Assembly (NCBI GenBank): GCA_964535025.1
Contig: CAZHRW010000078.1
Coordinates: 1-26,690, forward strand
From: JAAYZK01 sp964535025
Lineage (GTDB): Bacteria > Planctomycetota > Phycisphaerae > SM23-33 > FEN-1343
Length of the DNA: 26,690 nt
Direction: 5' to 3'
Positions 6,655 through 14,056 of the stretch are shown piece after piece; positions within the stretch are counted from its first letter, which is position 1; each line of letters starts with the position of its first letter. A program made the translations under genes and the position numbers. The notes under the pieces were generated by a model. That model ran no database searches and was not told the origin of the DNA. It was given only the letters and a program-made list of their open reading frames with translations.

Positions 6655-9381
6655 ATGATGAACAGTCCCCTGGTATCGTTGTTGGCCTTCGCCCTGGCGG
6701 CCTCGGGCCTGCTGGGCTGCGCCGGTCCGGCCGCGCCGCCGGCCTCCCAGCCGGTGCCCGAGACGCCTGCCGAGGCCCCCGAGCCGCTCGAGGTCGTCCG
6801 CCGCCAGGTCAGCGACCGCGGCGTGACCGTCGCGACGCTGGCCAGCGGCGCCACCGTCATCGTCCAGGAAAGCCATACGGTCCCCGTCGTGACCGTCCAG
6901 GCCCACGTCCGCACCGGCGGGATGCTCGAGGGACCCTACCTCGGCGCCGGCATCAGCCACCTGGTCGAACACCTTGTCGCCAAGGGCGCCACGCGCGGCG
7001 AAGGCCACCTCGCCGGCGAACAGTCCACCCGCAACCGCCTCGACGAGATCGGCGCGCAGTCCAACGCCTACACGTCGCTGGACCACACGGCCTACTACAT
7101 CAACGGCGCGTCGGAGCGGACCGCCGATGCGATTGACATCCTCGCCGATTGGATGGCACGGCCGTCGATCACCCCGGAAGACTTCCAGCGGGAGCACGGC
7201 GTCGTCCAGCGGGAGCTGGAGATGGGGCGGGATAACGCCTCGCGTCAGATGTGGTATGCCCACATGGCCAACGTCTACGGCGGGCATCCGGCCGCCGTGC
7301 CGGTCATCGGCTATCTCGAAGCGGTCCAGGCGCTGACGTACGAGGACGTCCTGACCTACCACGCCCGGACCTATGTCCCGCAGCGCACGGTCGTTGTCGT
7401 GGCCGGCGACGTGAACACCTCCGACGTGGTCGATCGCTTCGCCGCGGCCCTGGCCGACTGGCCGGCGGCTCGCAGCGAGGTGCCGCTGCTGCCGGCGGTG
7501 CCGGCCGTGGCGGACGTGCGGCGTGTCGTGGTGCCCTCCGAGGCCGTCAAAGAGGCCAACGAATACCTCAGCTTCCCGAGCATCCCCCTGGTGCACGACG
7601 ACCTGTACGCCCTGGACGTGCTCAGCTACGTCCTGACCAACGGGACCTCCAGCCGCCTGCATCGCACCATTCTGCGTGAGAAGCGGCTGGTGACGCAGAT
7701 CGGCAGCGCGTCGATCACGCCGCCGTGGGGGACCGGACAGTTTCTCATCACCTTCCGCGCCGAGCCGGACCGGATCGACGCCGCCGAGGCGGCCATCCTC
7801 GACGAGCTGCGGCGGGTCGCCGAGGAGGGCGTGACGGCCGACGAACTCGCCCGCGCCAAGCGGCAGAAGGTGGCTGACGAGGTCTTCGGCAATCAGAACG
7901 TCGAAAGCCGTGCCGCCACATTGGCCGGCGACTTTCTGGCAACCGGCGACGTGGACTTCTCGCGGCTGTACACCGAGCGGATTCAGCGGGTTACCGCCGA
8001 GCAGGTCCGCGCGATGGCTCGCAGGTACCTCAACGAGGATGCGATGGTCATCACGCGGATGCTCCCGGCGGGCGTCGCGGCCGCCGAGGCCGTCGAAGTC
8101 GGCGAACGCCGCACCGAGCGGACCGAGCGTTTCATTCTCGATAACGGACTGACCGTCGTGCTCAGCGCGACCGACTCGGTGGATGTGGTGGCTATGAACG
8201 TGGCGGTCCTGGGCGGGGTCATGGCCGAAACAGAAGCCACGAACGGCCTGGGGATGCTGATGGCGAACCTCTCGACCCAGGGCGCCGGCGATCGGACCGC
8301 CGAGGACATTGCCGCCTTCTTCGACGCCGCCGGCGGGTCGATCAGCGCGATCTGCGGGAACAACAGCTTCCTCTGGTCGGCCGAGGTCCTCGCCGACGAC
8401 GCCCCCGAGGCGATCGACGTGGTGGCCGACGTGGTCATCCGCCCGACGTTCGGCGAGGACGAACTGGCGATCCACCGCCCGCGGCTGCTGGCGGCGATCG
8501 ACCGGGTCGACGAGGATTGGGACAGTCGGATGCGCCTCCACTTCCGCCGCAGCTTTTTCAACGGGTCGCCGTACCGGTTCAATCCGCTGGGTTCGGCGGA
8601 TGTCGTCGCCGCGGCCGATCGCGCGGCCCTCATGGCCCACCACGACCGGTGGGTGCGGGCGGGATCGGCGGTGTTGACGGTCTACGGGAACTTCGACCTC
8701 GAGGCGATGAAGGGGCGGATCACCGAACGCTTCGCCGCCATGGCCCCGGGGACCAACGCGATCGACCCCCCGGCGGCACGGACGGTCGACGGCGGCCCCG
8801 AGCGGCACGTGCTGCCCACGACGGGCGAGGTGGCGGCGATCATGATCGGTTATCCGGGCATGACGTTCAGCGACACCGCCGACCGCGACGCCATCACGGT
8901 GCTTGACACGATCATCAGCGGCTACGGGCTGCCCCGCGGGTGGCTGCACACCCAACTGCGGGGCAACGAGTTGGTGTATGTCGTCCACGCCTACAACTGG
9001 GCGGGCTACGTGCCGGGGGCGTTCGTGATTTACGCCGCCACCCAACCACAGACGGCCGAGCGGGTGGTCGATACGATCACCGAGAACATCGAGCGGACCC
9101 TGACGCACCCGTTCGCGCAGGCGGAGATCGACGAGGCGGTCAACATCATCCTGACGGCCGACCTGCTGAGCAGCCAGACGATGGCGGATCTTTCGGCCCA
9201 GGCGGCACTGGATGAACTGTACGGGCTCGGCTACGATTACAGCCGGTCGCTCGCCGAACGCCTCGGCAGGATCACGCCCGAGGACGTCCGTCGGGTGGCC
9301 CGGACGTACCTGGCCGGGCCGCCGGTGATCACGCTGACGATGCCGAAGACCCAACCGGAGGCCGCGACGGCGAGCGAGTAG
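6655..9381 (+). CDS. M16 zinc peptidase, two-domain, predicted lipoprotein
   Basis: A 908-residue insulinase/pitrilysin-family protein in which two M16 halves are fused. The N-terminus is a lipoprotein signal with lipobox LLGC (Cys22), followed by a Pro/Ala-rich linker, so it is probably anchored in the envelope. The first half holds the inverted zinc motif HLVEH (His102, Glu105 catalytic, His106); Glu187 in QRELEMGRD is the likely third ligand. In the second half the aligned segment reads GLGMLMANL (Met534, Ala537 and Asn538 replacing His, Glu, His), so that half is the usual inactive partner that closes the chamber. Expected activity is degradation or processing of peptides in the periplasm. 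ATG codons at 6655 and 6658 are both possible. It is followed 17 bases later by the cyclodeaminase-fold gene. Confidence 0.93.
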   Translation: MMNSPLVSLLAFALAASGLLGCAGPAAPPASQPVPETPAEAPEPLEVVRRQVSDRGVTVATLASGATVIVQESHTVPVVTVQAHVRTGGMLEGPYLGAGISHLVEHLVAKGATRGEGHLAGEQSTRNRLDEIGAQSNAYTSLDHTAYYINGASERTADAIDILADWMARPSITPEDFQREHGVVQRELEMGRDNASRQMWYAHMANVYGGHPAAVPVIGYLEAVQALTYEDVLTYHARTYVPQRTVVVVAGDVNTSDVVDRFAAALADWPAARSEVPLLPAVPAVADVRRVVVPSEAVKEANEYLSFPSIPLVHDDLYALDVLSYVLTNGTSSRLHRTILREKRLVTQIGSASITPPWGTGQFLITFRAEPDRIDAAEAAILDELRRVAEEGVTADELARAKRQKVADEVFGNQNVESRAATLAGDFLATGDVDFSRLYTERIQRVTAEQVRAMARRYLNEDAMVITRMLPAGVAAAEAVEVGERRTERTERFILDNGLTVVLSATDSVDVVAMNVAVLGGVMAETEATNGLGMLMANLSTQGAGDRTAEDIAAFFDAAGGSISAICGNNSFLWSAEVLADDAPEAIDVVADVVIRPTFGEDELAIHRPRLLAAIDRVDEDWDSRMRLHFRRSFFNGSPYRFNPLGSADVVAAADRAALMAHHDRWVRAGSAVLTVYGNFDLEAMKGRITERFAAMAPGTNAIDPPAARTVDGGPERHVLPTTGEVAAIMIGYPGMTFSDTADRDAITVLDTIISGYGLPRGWLHTQLRGNELVYVVHAYNWAGYVPGAFVIYAATQPQTAERVVDTITENIERTLTHPFAQAEIDEAVNIILTADLLSSQTMADLSAQAALDELYGLGYDYSRSLAERLGRITPEDVRRVARTYLAGPPVITLTMPKTQPEAATASE

Positions 9382-9398
9382 AGCGGAAGGAGACGGTT

Positions 9399-10016
9399 GT
9401 GGACGATGACCTGTTGGCCCGGTCCGTCGCGTCCTTCGTGGAGGCGACCGCCGCGCGGACGACCACGCCCGGGGGCGGCAGCGTCGCCGGGGTGGTGGGG
9501 GCGCTGGCGGCGGCGCTGGGGGAGATGGCGCTGAACTTCAGCCGCGACAAGACCGCCCTCGCGGGGTACGCCGCCGATTACGAGCGCCTCGGCGTCCGGC
9601 TGCCGCGGGCGCGGGAGATGCTGCTGGCACTGGTGGCCGAGGACGTCAACGCCTTCGAGTTGTACACCGAGGCGATGAAGGCCGAGGGACCCGCCCGGGA
9701 TGACGCCGTCCAACTGGCCCTGGCCGCGTGCATCGACGTGCCGCGCGAGATGGCCAAGATCGCCCTGGCGGTCCTGGGTGACCTGGCGCTGATGGCCGAC
9801 CGCTGTACGAAGTGGCTGCTGACCGACCTGGCGGCCGGGGCGGTGCTGGCCGAGGCGGTCGTCAAGCTGTGCGACTACAACGTTCGCATCAACGCCGCCG
9901 GCTGTGCCGACCGCCGGACCGCCGCCGAGGTGGTCGACTCCAGCGCCGACGACTGTCGCAAGGCCCGCGATCTGCTCGAGCGGATCGAATCGCAGGTCAA
10001 GGCACAACTGGAGTAG
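9399..10016 (+). CDS. Cyclodeaminase/cyclohydrolase family protein (FTCD C-terminal domain, FchA-like)
   Basis: A 205-residue all-helical protein of the formimidoyltetrahydrofolate cyclodeaminase / methenyl-tetrahydrofolate cyclohydrolase fold. Signs are the N-terminal TPGGGSVAG loop (residues 23-31), EDVNAFELY (81-89) and the late NVRINAAGC segment. The full length matches stand-alone bacterial members, which act in one-carbon folate chemistry in the cytoplasm; some serve as cyclohydrolases, others as cyclodeaminases. No formiminotransferase or histidine-degradation gene is nearby, so which reaction it runs is unknown. The GTG start has GGAAGGAG six to seven bases upstream. Only two bases separate its stop from the next gene. 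Confidence 0.9.
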   Translation: MDDDLLARSVASFVEATAARTTTPGGGSVAGVVGALAAALGEMALNFSRDKTALAGYAADYERLGVRLPRAREMLLALVAEDVNAFELYTEAMKAEGPARDDAVQLALAACIDVPREMAKIALAVLGDLALMADRCTKWLLTDLAAGAVLAEAVVKLCDYNVRINAAGCADRRTAAEVVDSSADDCRKARDLLERIESQVKAQLE

Positions 10017-10018
10017 CC

Positions 10019-10273
10019 ATGGGTGACGGCGAGGACATCGTCGATATTCCGGGTGTGAGCGGCGCGTCGCAGGCCGACGGCGGTCGGCCCCGCGCCGGCT
10101 CGGGCGGCAGGCCGTTCATCAGCGTGAAGTTCGAGTGCTGCAACGTGTACCAGCGGATCTACCGCAACGCCGCCGGAACCGCCTATGTCGGCTGGTGCCC
10201 CCGCTGCATGCGGAAGGTTGTGGCGACCATCGGCCCCGACGGCGTCGATACGAGGTTCTTTCGCGCGCAATAG
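10019..10273 (+). CDS. Small Cys-rich protein, probable zinc-binding, planctomycete type
   Basis: An 84-residue protein starting two bases after the previous stop, with CTGGAG five bases before its ATG. The first 30 residues are Gly/Ser-rich and probably flexible. The rest forms a compact unit with Cys40-Cys41, then Cys60 and Cys63 in WCPRC, spaced like a small zinc ribbon. Sequence around it (RPFISVKFECC and AAGTAYVGWCPRC) resembles a short conserved hypothetical protein I associate with planctomycetes; this is memory of family style, not a search. Function unknown. Context suggests translation coupled to the cyclodeaminase-fold gene, and the next gene also carries two CxxC pairs. Confidence 0.8.
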   Translation: MGDGEDIVDIPGVSGASQADGGRPRAGSGGRPFISVKFECCNVYQRIYRNAAGTAYVGWCPRCMRKVVATIGPDGVDTRFFRAQ

Positions 10274-10288
10274 GCTTTCGGGAGGATC

Positions 10289-10795
10289 ATGGCCAAGGAG
10301 TACAACATCGCCCGCTCCGCCGGGCACTGCGCCCGGTGCGAGAAGACCCTGGAGCCGAATGAGGCGTTCATGGCGACGGTCGTCGAGCAGGACGGCGACC
10401 TGGTCCGCCGCGACTGGTGCCTGGCGTGCTGGAACGGCGGCGACCACGGAAACGCCGGTGAGCTGTTCGGCCAGTGGCGCGCCGTCGTGCCCGAGCCGAC
10501 GGCCCGGAAGCGGCTGTTCGTCGACGATGACGTCCTGATGAACTTCGTTGTCCGCCTGGCCGGTGATGCTGATGAAAGCCGTCAGGCGTTCCGGTTCGTG
10601 CTCACGCTCGTGCTGATGCGCAAACGCCTGCTGACGTACCTGCGGAGCCGTCGCGACGACGAGGGGCGGGAGATCTGGACGCTCCGCCAACGCGGCGGCG
10701 GCGAGCACGAGGTGGTCAATCCCGAGTTGGACGAAGACCGAATCGCCGAGGTCGGCGCGCAACTCAGCGAGATCCTGGAGGGGGACCTGGAATGA
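10289..10795 (+). CDS. Conserved hypothetical protein with N-terminal CxxC...CxxC zinc finger
   Basis: A 168-residue soluble protein with GGGAGG seven bases before its ATG. The N-terminal 50 residues hold Cys14-x2-Cys17 (HCARCEKTL) and Cys44-x2-Cys47 (DWCLACW), a likely zinc site. Residues 70-125 are helical and include a hydrophobic/basic segment (VLTLVLMRKRLLTYLRSRR) that looks like a buried or interaction helix, not a membrane span. The tail is acidic. I do not recognise a named family. Its stop overlaps the next start by four bases (ATGA), so it is translationally coupled to the lipoprotein gene. Confidence 0.82.
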   Translation: MAKEYNIARSAGHCARCEKTLEPNEAFMATVVEQDGDLVRRDWCLACWNGGDHGNAGELFGQWRAVVPEPTARKRLFVDDDVLMNFVVRLAGDADESRQAFRFVLTLVLMRKRLLTYLRSRRDDEGREIWTLRQRGGGEHEVVNPELDEDRIAEVGAQLSEILEGDLE

Positions 10796-11727
10796 TGCGA
10801 CGCATGCTGCCGGGGTGCCTGCTGGCCGCTGTGGCCGTCTGCCTGACGGGCTGCCCGCCCTGCGACGTGGAGCTGGTGGGTCGCGAGGTGCTGTTCGCCG
10901 CTCACAACCGCAACGCCGACGCGATCCCCGCACTGTGGGCGATCGCCGACGTCGAGATCAACCTCACCGGCGAGGGGCTGTTTGGCTCCTACCGCCTGCC
11001 CGACGGACGGCTGTACTTCCGCCGGCGGGGCGACGATCCCCTGGGGCCGCACTATTTCATGCTGCGGGGCAAGGAGATCGACCAGGAGGTCTTCCGCCTG
11101 GGCATCGACGCCGACGCGGGACTGTTCTACTACTGGGTGAACGTTCCCAACGGCGAGTCGTTCGCGCGGTGGGGACCGCTGGAGGCCCTGCACACGATCG
11201 ACGGCGAGGGCATCCCGATGGACCCCACGCAATTGCTCAACGCCCTCGGTGTGGTAGCCTGGCCGACGGACCCGGACGCCGCGGCGCACGTCGTGCTGCG
11301 GACGCCCGAGAAGCCCTGCGTGTACGAGATGCTCACCGTCGCCCGCCGCGACGCCTGGGGCGGGTGGTACCTGGCGCGCGAGACGCTGATCGACCGGCGG
11401 GACGAAGAGCGCCACCCCCACAAGACGATGCTCTACGACCGCCAGGGGCGGATCGCCATGACGGCCGACCTGGACGCCTATGAGCCGGTCGCCACGGGCG
11501 GCGACCCGGCGGAATGGCCCGAGGTGCCCACCGACATCCGCCTGACATGGGTCGATTCCGAGCCCATCCGGTCGATCCGCCTGCGCCTCAGCGGGATGAC
11601 CACGGGCAGCGCCGATCAGCCCGTCCCGCCGCCGCGGGCGTTCCGGCTGGACGTGCCGCCGACGATCCGCGATGCCCGGCCGCTCGGCGAGACATCCGGG
11701 CCGATCGGCGGGGAGGCAGCGCCTTGA
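10792..11727 (+). CDS. Predicted lipoprotein of unknown function
   Basis: A 311-residue protein with a typical lipoprotein signal: two arginines, a short hydrophobic core and lipobox LTGC with Cys21. Two ATG codons (10792, 10795) can start it; the first overlaps the preceding stop. The mature part is rich in beta-strand-like segments (YRLPDGRLYFRRRG, MLYDRQGRIAMTADL) and reads like a lipid-binding or envelope-associated domain of the LolA/LolB-like kind, but I see no diagnostic motif, so this is only a guess. The end is Pro-rich. It overlaps the next gene by four bases (TTGA), suggesting the two products are made together and may interact. Confidence 0.8.
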   Translation: MMRRMLPGCLLAAVAVCLTGCPPCDVELVGREVLFAAHNRNADAIPALWAIADVEINLTGEGLFGSYRLPDGRLYFRRRGDDPLGPHYFMLRGKEIDQEVFRLGIDADAGLFYYWVNVPNGESFARWGPLEALHTIDGEGIPMDPTQLLNALGVVAWPTDPDAAAHVVLRTPEKPCVYEMLTVARRDAWGGWYLARETLIDRRDEERHPHKTMLYDRQGRIAMTADLDAYEPVATGGDPAEWPEVPTDIRLTWVDSEPIRSIRLRLSGMTTGSADQPVPPPRAFRLDVPPTIRDARPLGETSGPIGGEAAP

Positions 11728-13391
11728 CGCCGACGACCCGGGGATGTGTGGCGGCCCTGCTGTGCCTGGCGGCGGCGGGATCGGCCTGCGCGGCGGAGGT
11801 GACGCTGGCGGCCGACGACACGCGGCTGTGGCGGGTCGTGTACGACGAGGCGGCCGACGTCAGCGACGTCTACGCCCGTCACACCGAGGGACCCTGGGTC
11901 CGCCAGGCCCGCAGCCGTGGGCGGCCGGCGGCGGTCTTCGCCGCCAACGGGCGCCTGTACGCCTTCTTCGTCACCGGCGGCTGGGCCTACTACGGTCCCG
12001 ACGCCGAGGGCGCGACCATCGGGACCCTCTGGCCCGCCGATTGGCGCGGCCGCCGCGTTCTGACCGCCTGCGCCGCGGCCGACATGTCCCATGCGGGCGG
12101 GCTGTACGTTCTGCTGGGTCCGCCCCCGGGCAAGCGCCAACCCGCAACGGCGCCGGTCGAGACCCGGCCGACGACGGCGCCGTCTCAGACACAGCCCGCG
12201 ACCCGGCCGGCGTCGCCCGCGGCGGCGCTGCTGGCGCGGCGCGGGGGGCAGTGGTCGTTCGTGGCGGGCCTGGACGCCCGCGAGGTCGACCTCGACGGAC
12301 GCATCTATCTGGCCGACGTGCCCGGCAAGGGGCTGTTCCTGCTGGTCTGCACGTCGCAGGGGTGGCCGAAGGCGACGTTCCGCTGCGACGTCGACGCGGG
12401 GACCTGGACGAAGGTGGGCCCGCTGCCGTGGGAGCCCGACCAGCGCGTCGGATGGTGGATAACCGCCGGGACCGACCTGCTGGCGGCCGGGCTGAGCGAG
12501 GCGGGCCCGTGGGTCCGCCGCGTCGATCCGCTGCTCGGCACGCTGGGCGACGAGACGGCCGTCCTGACGCATGAGGGTAAGCCCCTGCCGGTGGATGACT
12601 TCGAGGCGATGAGCCTTGCGGCGTTCAAGCTGACGCTGCCGGTGGCGTGGCGCGACGACGACACCTGGCGCCTGGGCATCGCCGATGCCGGCGACGGGAC
12701 GGTCACCGACGTCGAGCCCATGCTCGTGCCGTCCGGGACGGGGGCCGAGGTCCACCTCGATCGATGGCTCCAGGGATTGTTCGTTCTGACGACGGTCATC
12801 GTTCTGGTCATGCTCGCACGGCGTCTGAAGGGCACCGCCGCGGCGGGTTTCTCGCTGCCGGTGGAACTGGTGCCGGCCCTGTGGCCCGTGCGGATGCTGG
12901 CCGCGGCCCTCGACGCGCTGCCGCTGATGGTGGCGGTGTCGATCGTGGGGTCGCTGGTGGCCCCGCAGGCGGTCGAGCAGTTGCCGCGGCGATTTTCCGA
13001 CATGGTCGCCACGCAGGTCAACGACCCGCTGATCGGCTGGCTGACGCTGGCGTGGGGCAGCGCCTGCGTGGTCTACGGGATCCTCATGGAGGCGATCTTC
13101 GGCGCGACGCCGGTGAAGATGCTGCTGGGCATGCGGGTGGTGGGCACGGAGGGCAAGCGACCGCCGGTGGTGGGCGTGGTCCTGCGGAATCTCACCAAGC
13201 CGCTCGAGCTGATGCTGATGCCGGTCTTCCTGGTCTGGCCGCTGCTCTCGACGAACCGCCAGCGTGCCGGCGACATGCTGGGCGGGACGGCGGTCGTCAC
13301 GCGCGCATCACTGGAGGCGTTCCGCGGCACCGCCGGCGCCGCCGGCGGGGGCGATCACCTCGGCCCGCCGCCGCCCCCGCCGCCGGCGTAG
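11724..13391 (+). CDS. RDD-domain membrane protein with large extracytoplasmic N-terminus
   Basis: A 555-residue protein. The TTG at 11724 is chosen because GGGGAGG lies seven bases upstream and the protein then opens with a signal peptide ending at about ACAA (residue 23). Residues 25-345 are extracytoplasmic, with repeated strand-like Trp/Tyr/Gly segments that could form a beta-propeller, interrupted by a Thr/Pro/Gln low-complexity linker near 137-165. A membrane helix follows at about 350-368, then an RDD domain (about 385-535) with Arg390 and Asp397 of the RxxAxxxD signature and the late AIFGATPVKMLLGMRVV segment. The C-terminus ends in seven consecutive prolines. RDD proteins are poorly characterised membrane proteins sometimes linked to ion transport; the role here is unknown. 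Confidence 0.85.
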   Translation: MTPTTRGCVAALLCLAAAGSACAAEVTLAADDTRLWRVVYDEAADVSDVYARHTEGPWVRQARSRGRPAAVFAANGRLYAFFVTGGWAYYGPDAEGATIGTLWPADWRGRRVLTACAAADMSHAGGLYVLLGPPPGKRQPATAPVETRPTTAPSQTQPATRPASPAAALLARRGGQWSFVAGLDAREVDLDGRIYLADVPGKGLFLLVCTSQGWPKATFRCDVDAGTWTKVGPLPWEPDQRVGWWITAGTDLLAAGLSEAGPWVRRVDPLLGTLGDETAVLTHEGKPLPVDDFEAMSLAAFKLTLPVAWRDDDTWRLGIADAGDGTVTDVEPMLVPSGTGAEVHLDRWLQGLFVLTTVIVLVMLARRLKGTAAAGFSLPVELVPALWPVRMLAAALDALPLMVAVSIVGSLVAPQAVEQLPRRFSDMVATQVNDPLIGWLTLAWGSACVVYGILMEAIFGATPVKMLLGMRVVGTEGKRPPVVGVVLRNLTKPLELMLMPVFLVWPLLSTNRQRAGDMLGGTAVVTRASLEAFRGTAGAAGGGDHLGPPPPPPPA

Positions 13392-13428
13392 GGCGAGCTG
13401 GAGTTGGAGAACCGTCGGGAGTGACGCG

Positions 13429-14055
13429 GTGTTTGAGTTGCTGACGTTCCTGGCCCAGGTGGTCGTGATCTCGCTGTCAGGCGTCATGGCCCCCGGCGCG
13501 ATCACCGCCGCAACCCTGGCGGCCGGGATGCGCCGGCGGCACGCCGGGGCGATGATCGCGGTCGGCCACGGGGTCGTTGAGCTGCCCCTGATCATCGGCA
13601 TTGTTCTCGGCGTCGCGCCGCTGCTGAAAATCGAGGGCGTGCGCGTCGGGATCGGCCTGGCCGGCGGGGCGATCATGCTGTGGATGGCGGTCGGGCTGTT
13701 TCGCACCCTGCGGACGCCGGCATTTCAGGCCGTCGCGGCGCCGCAGCGGCACCCGGTCTGGATCGGCATCGTCCTGACGGCCACCAACCCGTTCTTCCTC
13801 GTTTGGTGGGCGATCGTCGGGCTGAAACTCTCCGCCGATGCCATCGAACTCGGGCTGGTGGCCTTCGTCCTGTTCGCCGTGGTCCACTGGACCTGCGACC
13901 TGATCTGGCTGGAGACGCTCACGGTGGCGTCGTACAGCGGCACCCGCCTGTTGGGCCCGGTTGTCCAGAAGGTCATCCTCGTCGTGTGCGGCATCGCCAT
14001 GGCGATGTTCGGCGGCTACTTCCTCGGCACCGCCGTCGGCATGCTGGTCGTCTAA
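13429..14055 (+). CDS. LysE/RhtB-family exporter
   Basis: A 208-residue inner-membrane protein of the LysE family, which exports amino acids and related small molecules. The GTG at 13429 has GGGAG seven bases upstream and gives the usual family length of about 200-210 residues. Family features are the N-terminal helix with SLSGVMAPGAITAATLAAG, where GxxxPG is the hallmark, and TATNPFFLVWWAIVG in the middle, which matches the conserved NP segment. About six hydrophobic helices are visible. Substrate cannot be told from sequence. It is the last gene of the plus-strand run. Its stop lies one base from the stop of the convergent minus-strand gene, leaving no room for an intergenic terminator. Confidence 0.88.
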   Translation: MFELLTFLAQVVVISLSGVMAPGAITAATLAAGMRRRHAGAMIAVGHGVVELPLIIGIVLGVAPLLKIEGVRVGIGLAGGAIMLWMAVGLFRTLRTPAFQAVAAPQRHPVWIGIVLTATNPFFLVWWAIVGLKLSADAIELGLVAFVLFAVVHWTCDLIWLETLTVASYSGTRLLGPVVQKVILVVCGIAMAMFGGYFLGTAVGMLVV

Positions 14056-14056
14056 C

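Noticed and set aside
6205..9354. Open frame of about 1050 codons on the minus strand opposite the response regulator and M16 genes
   Set aside because: The plus-strand products have clear motifs (receiver Asp, HxxEH). The minus-strand translation is low-complexity His/Arg/Gly/Asp-rich text of the shadow type.
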